Assembly: GCA_002027195.1 (NCBI GenBank)
Contig: MWJO01000016.1
Span: 39,296-103,295 of the forward strand
Direction of reading: 5' to 3'
Length of the DNA stretch: 64,000 bases
DNA from: Streptomyces sp. GKU 895
GTDB taxonomy: Bacteria; Actinomycetota; Actinomycetes; Streptomycetales; Streptomycetaceae
Part shown: one piece after another, positions 18,479 through 26,509 of the stretch
Position numbering within the stretch: position 1 is the first letter of the stretch
Layout of the letters: the number at the start of each line of letters is the position of its first letter
Notes under the pieces: generated by a model
Seen by the model: only the letters and a program-made list of their open reading frames with translations
Told to the model about the DNA's origin: nothing
The model's database searches: none
Made by a program: the position numbers and the translations under genes

Positions 18479-19160
18479 GCCGACACCTCCTGCGCAACCA
18501 CCGTGCCGTCGCTCAGCCGTACCTCGCGGTCCGCGTACGCCGCCACCTGGGCGTCATGGGTGATCAGCAGGACCGCGGTGCCCGCCTCGCGGGCCGTGTG
18601 CACCAGGGCCGTCATCACCTGCTCGCCCGCCAGCGAGTCCAGCGCCCCTGTCGGCTCGTCCGCGAAGACCACCTTCGGCCGGTGACCAGGGCCCGGGCCA
18701 GCGCGGTCCGCTGGGCCTGGCCACCGCTCATCTCGCCCGGCCGCAACGCCTCCTGCCCCAGCACGCCGAACCGCTCCAGCCACTCCCGGGCCCGGACCTG
18801 GGCGTCCTTGCGGGCGGCGCCGGCCAGCATCAGCGGCAGGGCCACGTTGTCGAGCGCCGTCAGCTCGGGGATGAGCTGCCCGAACTGGAACACCACCCCG
18901 AACTCCGTGCGCCGCAGCTCGCTCAGCCGCTTCTCCGGCAGGGTGTGGAGCCGCTCCCCGGCGTAGCTCACCGTGCCCTCGTCCGGGCGGACGATGCCCG
19001 CGAGACAGTGCAGCAGCGTCGACTTCCCGCTGCCGCTGGCGCCGGTGACGGCCAGGATCTCGCCGGCCCGCAGGTCGAGCGAGGCGCCGCGCAGGGCCTC
19101 GGTCGGGCCGTGCGCCTTCACGAGGTCACGCGCCGCCAGGAGCGGCACTGTGGTGCTCAT
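18475..19160 (-). CDS. ABC transporter ATP-binding protein (LolD/MacB type, one-base frameshift)
   Basis: A 228-residue ATPase once a base is restored near 18678-18681. Walker A is [11 protein letters not shown], the Q-loop is in VVFQFGQLIPELTALDN, the signature is MSGGQAQR, and after the shift Walker B is VVFADEPTGALD with the H-loop ITHD. The ATG at 19160 overlaps the padR stop (ATGA) and its own stop overlaps the permease start. It energises the FtsX-like permease. Without the shift the protein would lose Walker B, so the break is either a sequencing indel or a lethal lesion for this transporter. Confidence 0.85.
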
Positions 19161-19690
19161 GCTGTGTCGACCTCCGCGGTCAGAGTGGTCAGCCGGGCCG
19201 CCGTCGTGGTCATCCAACGGAGGTCGGCGTCAAGGTGGTTGAGGGCGTAGTCCGCCGAGAGGACGGTCGCGAGATCGGCGTCCTTGGCGGTCTTGACCTG
19301 GGTGAGCTCCCGCATCCGGCCCATGTGGGCGGCGCGTTGGGCGCGCAGATAGGCGTCCGGGTCGCCGTCGGAGAGGATCGAGACGACGACCTTGGCGAAG
19401 ATCTCGTTGGTGACGAAGGGCGCCGGCGGGGCGATCTCCGCGGCCCACCGGGCGAGTTCCCGCTCCCCGTCGGCCGTCGCACGGTACGTCGTACGCTCCG
19501 GGCCGCCGTCGGACTCGGTGGCGTCGACCTCGGCGAGACCGTCGCGGACCAGGCGCTGCAGGGTCGTGTAGACCTGCCCGTAGGCCAGTGGACGGGCCTG
19601 CGGGAAACGTTCGTCGTGGCGCCGCTTCAGGTCGTAGCCATGGCTCGGCCCCGAGGCGAGCAGCCCCAGCAGGATGTGGCGGGTGCTCAT
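19157..19690 (-). CDS. PadR-family transcriptional regulator
   Basis: A 177-residue PadR regulator with an N-terminal winged helix (MSTRHILLGLLASGPSHGYD, AYGQVYTTLQRLVRDGLAEV, then the wing in ERTTYRATADGERELARW) and a C-terminal dimerisation helix. ATG at 19690 matches the usual family start; an ATG four codons upstream is possible. It is the first gene of an ATGA-coupled operon with an ABC exporter, the standard layout for PadR repressors that sense a compound and control its pump. A TACATGTA-centred palindrome just upstream is the likely operator. Confidence 0.88.
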   Translation of the reverse strand: MSTRHILLGLLASGPSHGYDLKRRHDERFPQARPLAYGQVYTTLQRLVRDGLAEVDATESDGGPERTTYRATADGERELARWAAEIAPPAPFVTNEIFAKVVVSILSDGDPDAYLRAQRAAHMGRMRELTQVKTAKDADLATVLSADYALNHLDADLRWMTTTAARLTTLTAEVDTA

Positions 19691-19704
19691 GGCGATCATT
19701 ATGC

Positions 19705-19724
19705 ACTCGATACATGTACTGAGT
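19705..19724. promoter_or_regulatory. PadR operator candidate
   Basis: ACTCGATACATGTACTGAGT, a 20-bp sequence with 16 symmetric positions around TACATGTA, lies 15-34 bp upstream of the padR start. PadR proteins generally bind ATGT/ACAT-type palindromes, so autoregulation is likely. Confidence 0.65.
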
Positions 19725-19889
19725 GAATAGTGAAGGCGGGCGAGGGGAAGTGATCTTGCGGGGCTCCTCGGAACGGACAGAATGTGACGAGAGCCGCGTT
19801 GTTCGCCTCCGCACGTCTGTCGTCGCTTCCGCTGGGTAGGGCTGCGGTATCCGCACGTCGTACAGGACACTCCCCACAAGGAGGCCCCC

Positions 19890-20093
19890 GTGGCCGCACC
19901 GGCACACCCCCTCTCCAAACCCGAGGCGTTCCTCGGCGCGCACGACTGCGTCTTCAGCGCCGAGGGCGCCTGCGCCGAGACCCCGCTGACCAGCGAACCG
20001 CCCCTGCCCGACGCCGAGCCCCTGACCAGCGAGCCGCCGCTGGCCGACGCCGCCCCGTTGACCAGCGAGTCCTATGCCGATGCGGAGCTGTAG
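19890..20093 (+). CDS. Small 67-residue protein with tandem 12-residue repeats, upstream of malQ
   Basis: The start is GTG at 19890, placed five bases after a strong AAGGAGG, which makes this a real gene despite its size. Residues 1-31 hold two cysteines (C20, C28). Residues 32-66 are three tandem copies of a 12-residue unit of the form PLTSEPPLxDAx, the last one residue short and altered. Overall it is acidic and Pro-rich, with no membrane segment or signal peptide. The stop TAG directly abuts the malQ ATG (TAGATG), so translation is coupled. I recognise no family. It could be a coupling leader for malQ, a small partner, or a modified-peptide precursor, but no modifying enzyme is nearby. Confidence 0.65.
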   Translation: MAAPAHPLSKPEAFLGAHDCVFSAEGACAETPLTSEPPLPDAEPLTSEPPLADAAPLTSESYADAEL

Positions 20094-22165
20094 ATGACCG
20101 CTGCCGAGCCCCCGTCCGAGGACCTCTCCCGGCTTGCCGGGCTGCACGGCGTCGCCACCTCCTACAGTCCCGCCCCCGACCGCACCGTCGCCGCCTCGGC
20201 CGCCGCCGTCACCCGCACCCTCACCGCCCTCGGCGTCGACACCGCCGACCCCGCGGCGGCGCTGGCCGCCCGCGAGCGCGAGCTGCGCGCCCGGCTGCTG
20301 CCGCCGACGGTCGTGTGCTGGAGCGACACCCCGTCCGCCGCCCTCGACGCCCTCCCCGACGGCACCCGGCTGCGCATCACCACCGAGCAGGGCGAGACCC
20401 GCTCCGCCGTCGATCAACTCCCGCCCGGAGTCCACCGGTTGACCGCCACCGCGCCGGACGGCCGGGTCGCCGAGGCCCATCTGGTCGTCGCCCCCGCCCG
20501 GCTCCCCACCCCCACCGGACGCTCGTACGGACTGCTCGTCCAGCTCTACTCCCTGCTCTCCCGCCGCTCCTGGGGCATGGGCGACCTCGGCGACCTCGGC
20601 GAACTCACCGCCTGGGCCGGACGCGCGCTCGGCGCCGGATTCGTGCAGGTCAACCCGTTGCACGCGGCCGTTCCCGGCGCCCCCACCGACCCCTCGCCCT
20701 ACCGTCCCTCCTCCCGCCGCTTCCCCGACCCGGTGCATCTGCGCGTCGAGGACATCGACGAGTACCCGTACGTCCCCGACCGCGACCGCGTCCGCGCGCT
20801 GACGGAACGGGCCGCGCACCTGCGGGAAGCGGTGCTGGATAAAGGGGCGTTGATCGACCGGGACGCGGTGTGGGAGCTCAAGCGCGAGGCGCTCGAACTC
20901 GTCCACGAAGTCCCCCTCGGCCCCGGCCGGCGCGCCGCCTACGCCGACTTCCTCGCCCAGGAGGGCGAGGCCCTCGAGGACCACGCCACCTGGTGCGCGC
21001 TCGCGGAGGTGCACGGCTCGGACTGGAGCCGCTGGCCGGCCGCGCTGCGCGACCCCCGGTCCCGGGAAACCGCCCGCGCCCGCGCCGAGTTGATGGACCG
21101 CGTCGACTTCTGGTCCTGGCTCGCCTGGCTCACCGACGCCCAGCTCGCCGCCGCCCAGCGTGCCGCCCGCGACGCCGGGATGGGCGTCGGTGTCGTCCAC
21201 GACCTCGCCGTCGGCGTGCACCCGCAGGGCGCCGACACCTGGGCGCAGCAGGAGTACTTCGCCGCCGGGATGTCGGTCGCGCGCCGCCGGACGCCTTCAA
21301 CGCGCGCGGCCAGGACTGGGGGCTGCCGCCCTGGCGCCCCGACCGCCTCGCCGAGTCCGGCTACGCGCCCTACCGCCGTCTGCTGCGCGCCCTGTTCCGC
21401 TATGCCGGCGCGCTGCGCATCGACCACGTGATGGGCCTGTTCCGGCTGTGGTGGGTCCCGCAGGGACTGCCGCCGACCGAGGGCACCTACGTCCGCTACG
21501 ACGCCGAGGCCATGCTCGCGATCCTGGTGCTGGAGGCCTCCCGGGCCGGGGCGATGGTCATCGGCGAGGACCTGGGGACCGTGGAGCCCGGGGTGCGCGA
21601 GACGCTGCGTGAGCGAGGGGTGCTCGGCACGTCGGTGCTCTGGTTCGAGCGGGACTGGGAGGGCGACGGCCGGCCCCTGCCGCCGGAACGCTGGCGCGCG
21701 GACTGCCTGGCCACCGCCACCACCCACGACCTGCCGTCCACCGCCGCCCGGCTCACCGGTGAACACGTCGAACTCCGGCACCGGCTGGGGCTGCTGACGC
21801 GCGGGCTGGCCGAGGAACGGGCCGAGGCCGCCGCCGACACCGGGGAGTGGCTGGAGGTGCTGGCACGGCTGGGGCTGCTGCACGCTGCGGGAGGCGGGCG
21901 CGGGACCTCGACGGAGGAGGCCGAGGTGCAGGCCGTGCACCGGTTCCTGCTGCGCACGCCCGCTCGGCTGGTCGGCGTCTGGCTGCCGGACGCGGTCGGG
22001 GACCGGCGGCCGCAGAACCTGCCGGGCACCTGGGACCAGTACCCGAACTGGCGGCTGCCGATCGCGGACGCGGAAGGGAGGGCGGTGACGCTGGAGGAGC
22101 TGGCGGGGGAGCCCCGGCTGTACGCGTTGGTGGAGGTGCTGCGGGAGAAGGGGAGCGGGGGCTGA
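20094..22165 (+). CDS. malQ: 4-alpha-glucanotransferase (amylomaltase, one-base frameshift)
   Basis: GH77 enzyme that transfers maltodextrin segments between glucans. The first ~400 codons and the rest are in different frames; adding one base near 21288-21290 restores GMSVGAPPDAFNARGQDWGLPPW and gives 690 residues. The family features are clear: SYGLLVQLYSLLSRRSWGMG, FVQVNPLHA, ALRIDHVMGLFRLWWVP with the nucleophile Asp, VIGEDLGTVEP with the acid/base Glu, and TTHDLPST with the transition-state Asp. It is soluble, with the Streptomyces-type N-terminal extension of about 150 residues. It follows the small repeat protein without a gap. It is a cytosolic enzyme of maltose and glycogen metabolism. 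Confidence 0.92.
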
Positions 22166-22218
22166 GACCGGGGCGTGGCCGCCTCATACGCACCCCCGGG
22201 CGCGCGGGCTCAACCGGC

Positions 22219-22230
22219 GTTAGATACTTT
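22219..22230 (+). promoter_or_regulatory. Possible -10 region of a leaderless transcript
   Basis: The A/T-rich stretch GTTAGATACTTT (22219-22230) contains TAGATAC, a good -10 match in a very GC-rich setting, 8-15 bases before the GTG at 22237. That spacing would start the mRNA at or next to the GTG. No Shine-Dalgarno sequence is visible. Confidence 0.45.
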
Positions 22231-22236
22231 GGCACC

Positions 22237-22512
22237 GTGGACAAGAAGAACGCCCTGCGCGCCGGTGCCCTGGCTGCCGGTACGACGCTGATGATGCTGC
22301 TCATGACGTCTCCCGCGCTCGCGCTCACCCGGGACGACGGTGACGACCCCGGGTCCGGCCTGAGCGTCATCGAGACGCTGGGGCTCTTCGTCGCGGCCCC
22401 GCTCGTGATCTTCGGGGTCATCGCGGGCCTGGTGCTGGTCCTGGACAAGTCGCACGCGGACCACCGGGTGAACTCGCCCAAGAGCAAGGCGAAGGCCAAG
22501 GCCAACGCCTGA
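22237..22512 (+). CDS. Small exported membrane protein
   Basis: A 91-residue protein. Residues 1-31 look like a signal peptide (DKKNALRAGALAAGTTLMML then TSPALAL), followed by an Asp/Gly-rich linker, a transmembrane helix (TLGLFVAAPLVIFGVIAGLV) and a Lys-rich tail (SPKSKAKAKANA). So it is a bitopic protein with a short external part and a cytoplasmic basic tail. The start GTG at 22237 lacks a ribosome site, and a -10-like box at the right distance suggests a leaderless mRNA. The family is common in Streptomyces but I know no function. Confidence 0.7.
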   Translation: MDKKNALRAGALAAGTTLMMLLMTSPALALTRDDGDDPGSGLSVIETLGLFVAAPLVIFGVIAGLVLVLDKSHADHRVNSPKSKAKAKANA

Positions 22513-22569
22513 CCCGGTGAGGGACTGAGGGGCCGAGGGTACGGCTCCACAGGTCACCGCAGGTTTCAC

Positions 22570-22630
22570 GAGGGCGCCGGCCCTGTCCCGCGTACGCGCA
22601 TCCGCCGTACGGGGTCAGGCCGGCGCCCTC
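22570..22630. terminator. Long hairpin terminator between convergent genes
   Basis: A perfect 13-bp outer stem (GAGGGCGCCGGCC at 22570-22582, complement at 22618-22630) with further pairing inside (CTG/CAG and a CCGCGTACG-type inner stem) lies between the small membrane protein and the convergent TetR gene. Confidence 0.85.
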
Positions 22631-22667
22631 GGTGTGTTCCCGGGGCCGTGGTCCCGGGCCCGCCTTC

Positions 22668-23255
22668 TCAGGGGCTCGGCGCCGTGAGGTACCGCTGCAC
22701 CGTCGGCCCCAGCCACGCCACGATCTCCTCGGGGTGCAGCGCCACCGCCGGCGGGATCCGCAGCACGTACCGGGTGAGCGCCAGCCCGAGCAGCTGCGAC
22801 GCCGTGAGCGCGGCCCGCACCGGGATCTGCTCCGGATCGGGGCACACCTGCCGGGCCACCGGCAGCAACTGGTCCCGGAAGATGCCCTGCATGCGCTCGG
22901 CCCCGGCCTGATTCGTGGCGCCGACCCGGAGCAGGGCGGTGAGCACCTCGTCGCCCTCCCACATGTCGAGGAAGTGCCGCACCAGGACCGCGCCGACGTC
23001 CTGCGGGGACAGTCCGCCGATGTCCGGCAGCTGCAGGTCCACGGCGACGGCCGCCGCGAACAGGCCCTCCTTGTTGCCGTAGTAGCGCATCACCATCGAC
23101 GGATCGATGTTCGCGTCCTTGGCGATCGCGCGGATGGTGGCCCGCTCGTACCCGTCGGTGGCGAACCGCTCCCGGGCCGCGACGAGGATCGCGTCACGGG
23201 TCGCGTCGGAGCGGCGGGGGCGGGAGCGGGAGGTGGAGGTCGTGGTGCCGGTCAT
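22668..23255 (-). CDS. TetR-family transcriptional regulator
   Basis: A 195-residue TetR repressor. The HTH is TIRAIAKDANIDPSMVMRYY within an N-terminal DNA-binding domain that begins RSDATRDAILVAARERFATDG; the C-terminal ligand domain is typical in length. I chose ATG at 23255 (MTGTTTSTSRSR) because the longer frame to 23366 would be translated through an array of repeated operators. The divergent gene is a flavin monooxygenase and the intergenic repeats should be this protein's operators. The first repeat abuts the start codon, so its own mRNA probably has almost no leader. Confidence 0.88.
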   Translation of the reverse strand: MTGTTTSTSRSRPRRSDATRDAILVAARERFATDGYERATIRAIAKDANIDPSMVMRYYGNKEGLFAAAVAVDLQLPDIGGLSPQDVGAVLVRHFLDMWEGDEVLTALLRVGATNQAGAERMQGIFRDQLLPVARQVCPDPEQIPVRAALTASQLLGLALTRYVLRIPPAVALHPEEIVAWLGPTVQRYLTAPSP

Positions 23256-23299
23256 GCCCACGAGCGTAGGCCAACATTCGTTTGCCAACAACCGTTGGC
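23256..23299. promoter_or_regulatory. Operator array next to tetR: three overlapping palindromes
   Basis: Three copies of a 16-bp palindrome, consensus GCCAAC-N4-GTTGGC, start at 23256, 23270 and 23284. The period is 14 bp and each shares its terminal GC with the next. The copy at 23284-23299 is a perfect match; the others have one mismatch in one or both half-sites. A fourth, separate copy lies at 23307-23322. Confidence 0.85.
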
Positions 23300-23306
23300 C
23301 AATTTT

Positions 23307-23322
23307 GCCAACAGCTGTTGAC
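23307..23322. promoter_or_regulatory. Single operator copy in the middle of the tetR/monooxygenase spacer
   Basis: GCCAACAGCTGTTGAC, one mismatch to the GCCAAC-N4-GTTGGC consensus, lies between the two arrays and outside their 14-bp phase. Confidence 0.75.
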
Positions 23323-23348
23323 TTCGCACCGCGCCCGGTCCTACTCTC

Positions 23349-23392
23349 GTCAACAAGCGTTGGCAAACAAACGTTGGCCTACGAGTGTTGGC
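23349..23392. promoter_or_regulatory. Operator array next to the monooxygenase: three overlapping palindromes
   Basis: Copies start at 23349, 23363 and 23377, again with a 14-bp period and a shared GC. Each has a perfect right half GTTGGC and a left half with one mismatch. The array ends 16 bp before the monooxygenase ATG, so bound TetR would cover its transcription start. Confidence 0.85.
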
Positions 23393-23408
23393 ACATAGGA
23401 GGCCCCTC

Positions 23409-24896
23409 ATGAACGGCACCGGCACCGGCACCGGAACAGGCACCGACATCGGCACCGACAGCACCACGCACCCCGTGATCGTCGTCGGCTCCGGCCCCAC
23501 CGGCCTGCTCCTCGCCGGTGACCTCGCCGCCGCCGGCGGCCCGGTCACCCTCGTCGAGAAGCGCCCGCACCGGATCAGCAACCTCTCCCGGGCCTTCGGC
23601 GTCCACGCCCGCACCCTGGAGCAGCTCGACGCCCGTGGCCTCGCCGACGACCTGATGGCCACCGGCGACACCATCACCGGCCTGCGTCTCTTCCGCCGGC
23701 TGTCGCTCGACCTCGGGACCCTGGAGTCCCGCTTCCCGTTCCTGCTCATCACCCCGCAGTACGAGGTCGAGCGGCTGCTGGAGCGGCGGGCGCGGGAGGC
23801 CGGGGTGGAGTTCCGGTACGAGAGCGAGGTCGTCGGGCTGCGGCAGGACGACGCCGGGGTCGACCTCGACGTACGCGGCCCCGACGGGGTGACCGTCACG
23901 CTCCGCGCGGAGTACGTCGTCGGCACCGACGGCCACCACAGCGCCGTGCGCCGCGCGATCGGCGTGGACTTCCCCGGCGTCGCCGTCATCAAGTCCCTCT
24001 TCCTCGCCGACGTCCGGCTCGCCGAGAAGCCCGAGGGCGTCCTCACGGTCAACGGGGCGGACGACGCCTTCGCGATGATCGCCTCCTTCGGTGACGGCTG
24101 GTACCGGGTGATGGGCTGGAACCGCCGGCACGAGGTCCCCGACGACGCCCCGCTCGACCTGGACGAGATCAAGGAGGTCACGCGCCGCGCGCTGGGCACC
24201 GACTACGGCATGCACGACGCCCGCTGGCTCTCCCGGTTCCACAGCGACGAGCGCCAGGCGCCGCGGTACCGGGTCGGCCGGGTCTTCCTCGCCGGGGACG
24301 CCGCGCACGTCCACTCCCCGGCCGGCGGCCAGGGCATGAACACCGGCCTCCAGGACGCGGCCAACCTCGGCTGGAAGCTGGCCGCGGCCGTCCAGGGCCG
24401 GGCCCCCGAGGGGCTCCTCGACACCTACGAGGCCGAGCGGCACCCGGTGGGCAAAGCGGTGCTGCGCAGCAGCGGCGGCCTGGTCCGGCTGGCCCGCGCG
24501 CAGAACCCGGCGGTGCGTGTGCTGCGGGGCCTGGTGTCGGCCTTCGTCAACGTGGCCCGGCCGGTGCAGCGCAAGGCCCTGGGCCAGGTCTCCGGCATCG
24601 GCTACCGCTACCCCGCCCCCCGGGGCGCCCACCGCCTCACCGGCACCCGCGTCCCCGACGTCGCCCTGACCGGCGGCCGCCTCTACGAGGCCCTGCGCGG
24701 CGGCCGGTTCGTACTGATCACCCCGGAGGCGTACGACGACCAGGGCGCCCGCAAGGACCGGCTGACGGTGGCCCACTGGACGAGCGACCGCCGCATGACC
24801 GTGCTGGTACGCCCCGACGGATACGTGGCCTGGACGGCGGACTCGGCGAACCCGGCGCAGATCGAGGCGGCCCTCACCGCCCACCTCGGTGACTGA
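23409..24896 (+). CDS. FAD-dependent aromatic monooxygenase (PheA/TfdB class)
   Basis: Class A flavoprotein hydroxylase, 495 residues. The FAD motif is VIVVGSGPTGLLLAGDLAAA (residues ~24-43), the DG motif lies in VVGTDGHHSAVRRAIG, and the second FAD motif is VFLAGDAAHVHSPAGGQGMN. The C-terminal ~110 residues form the thioredoxin-like domain usual for this class. The N-terminus carries a run of GT dipeptides encoded by GGCACC hexamer repeats (about 23413-23450). It should hydroxylate an aromatic or polyketide-like compound with NAD(P)H. The divergent TetR gene and dense operators imply tight repression until an inducer, perhaps the substrate, is present. Confidence 0.9.
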   Translation: MNGTGTGTGTGTDIGTDSTTHPVIVVGSGPTGLLLAGDLAAAGGPVTLVEKRPHRISNLSRAFGVHARTLEQLDARGLADDLMATGDTITGLRLFRRLSLDLGTLESRFPFLLITPQYEVERLLERRAREAGVEFRYESEVVGLRQDDAGVDLDVRGPDGVTVTLRAEYVVGTDGHHSAVRRAIGVDFPGVAVIKSLFLADVRLAEKPEGVLTVNGADDAFAMIASFGDGWYRVMGWNRRHEVPDDAPLDLDEIKEVTRRALGTDYGMHDARWLSRFHSDERQAPRYRVGRVFLAGDAAHVHSPAGGQGMNTGLQDAANLGWKLAAAVQGRAPEGLLDTYEAERHPVGKAVLRSSGGLVRLARAQNPAVRVLRGLVSAFVNVARPVQRKALGQVSGIGYRYPAPRGAHRLTGTRVPDVALTGGRLYEALRGGRFVLITPEAYDDQGARKDRLTVAHWTSDRRMTVLVRPDGYVAWTADSANPAQIEAALTAHLGD

Positions 24897-24902
24897 CCGG
24901 CC

Positions 24903-25413
24903 CTAGCGGCCCGTCTCCTCCGTACCGGCCAGCAACTCACGCAACAGGTCGGCCAGTTGGCCGGCCTGTTCGGCGTTCAGAGCGGACAGGGCCGTCGTCT
25001 CGGCGGCCAGGCCGGCGCCGACCGCCTCGTCAACGGTGGTCAACCCCTTCTCCGTCAGGGTCACTTGGAGGCCGCGGCGGGCGTGGGGGTCGGGGGGAGC
25101 GGCGGATCAGGCCCGCGCGTTCCAGCTTGTCGAGGCGGCCGGTCATGCCGCCGGTGGTGAGCATCAGCGTGCCGGAGAGCTGGCGCGGCGAGAGGGTGTA
25201 GGGCTCGCCGGACCGGCGCAGGGTGGCCAGGACGTCGAACTCGCCGCGAGCGATCCCATAGGGGGCGTACGCCCGTTCCATGCGGTCGCCCATGGCGCGG
25301 GAGAGGCGGAAGATCCGTCCGAAGACCTCCATCGCCTTGGTGTCCAGGTCGGGCCGTACGGCCGCCCACTGGTCGACGATCGCGTCGACGGGGTCCTTGC
25401 GCGATGCACTCAT
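24903..25413 (-). CDS. MarR-family transcriptional regulator (one-base frameshift)
   Basis: MarR regulator, 169 residues after removing one base from the G6 run at 25092-25097. The winged helix is YTLSPRQLSGTLMLTTGGMT then RLDKLERAGLIRRSP. After the correction the wing and C-terminal helix (DPHARRGLQVTLTEKGLTTV and QAGQLADLLRELL) appear and end at TAG 24903-24905. ATG at 25413 is the family start. It is divergent from an EamA exporter gene, with a 32-bp palindrome between them. It probably represses the exporter and itself and is relieved by a small-molecule ligand. Confidence 0.85.
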
Positions 25414-25457
25414 GCGGAGAGTATCCGCCCCGTTCCGGTCGCCCGCAAGAAAGTGGG

Positions 25458-25493
25458 TTGACAGTAAGTAGCTTAGCGCTAAGCTAATTACTG
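25458..25493 (+). promoter_or_regulatory. EamA promoter overlapped by a 32-bp MarR operator palindrome
   Basis: A -35 box TTGACA (25458-25463) and a -10 TAAGCT (25480-25485) with a 16-bp spacer direct transcription toward the exporter gene. Over them lies a palindrome at 25462-25493 with one mismatched pair out of 16. Its perfect 18-bp core is TAGCTTAGCGCTAAGCTA at 25469-25486. Binding here would block the promoter directly. Confidence 0.85.
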
Positions 25494-25522
25494 CCAAGCG
25501 ACCCTTCGGAAGGGGTGTCGTC

Positions 25523-26474
25523 GTGAACCGCGCCGCGACCGTCCTGCTCACCGCCCTCGCCCCCGTCTCCTGGGGCACCACCTACGCCGTCACCACGGAG
25601 TTCCTCCCGGCCGACCGCCCCCTGTTCACCGGCCTCATGCGGGCCCTGCCCGCCGGTCTGGTCCTGCTCGCCCTCGCCCGGGTGCTGCCGCGCGGCATCT
25701 GGTGGGGGAAGGCCGCGGTGCTCGGCGCGCTGAACATCGGCGCCTTCTTCCCGCTGCTGTTCCTGTCGGCGTACCGGCTGCCCGGCGGGATGGCGGCGGT
25801 CGTCGGGTCGGTCGGGCCGCTGTTCGTGGTGGGACTCTCGGCGGTGCTGCTGGGGCAGCGGCCCACGGCCCGGAGCGTGCTGACCGGGGTCGTGGCGGCG
25901 TTCGGCGTCAGTCTCGTCGTCCTGAAGGCGGCCGGGGCCCTCGACGCCGTCGGCGTTCTGGCGGCGCTCGCCTCCGCCGCCTCCATGTCCACCGGCACCG
26001 TGCTGACCAAGCGCTGGGGCCGCCCCGACGGCGTCGGCCCGCTCGCCCTCACCGCCTGGCAACTGACCGCGGGCGGGCTGCTCATCGCGCCGCTCGCCTT
26101 CCTGGCCGAGGGCGCCCCGCCGGCGCTGGACGGGCCGGCGATCGGCGGCTACCTCTACCTCGCGCTCGCCAACACGGCCGTCGCCTACTGGCTGTGGTTC
26201 CGCGGCATCGGCCGCCTCACCGCCACCCAGGTCACCTTCCTCGGCCCGCTCTCCCCGCTGACCTGCGGCGGTCGTCGGCTGGGCGGCGCTCGGACAGGCG
26301 CTGACGCCGGTCCAGCTGGCGGGCATGGCGCTGGCGTTCGGGGCGACGGTGGCCGGCCAGCTCCGGCAGCGGACCCCGGCGGCCGCGGACGCCCCGATCC
26401 GATCGTTCAGTTTCCCTGAAAAGAACGCTCGGAAAGATTCGATGGACGTGACAGGTCCGGCGCTGCGACGGTAG
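25523..26474 (+). CDS. EamA-family (DMT) exporter, first copy (one-base frameshift)
   Basis: Drug/metabolite transporter with two EamA repeats and ten predicted helices, 316 residues. It begins VNRAATVLLTALAPVSWGTT at GTG 25523. The reading frame breaks in the last repeat. Removing a base near 26264 (ACCTGCGGCGG) restores SPLTAAVVGWAALGQALTPV and carries the frame to TAG 26472-26474. The protein resembles YdcZ/RhaT-like effluxers of amino acids or drugs. The divergent MarR gene and the operator over its promoter suggest ligand-induced efflux. A second EamA gene follows 36 bp later. Confidence 0.82.
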
Positions 26475-26509
26475 ATCAACCGAGATCACCGAGCAGGGGA
26501 AGGACCCAC

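Noticed and set aside
23256..23366. Longer TetR start at 23366
   Set aside because: It would translate through the operator array; the family-typical start with TST/RSR is at 23255.
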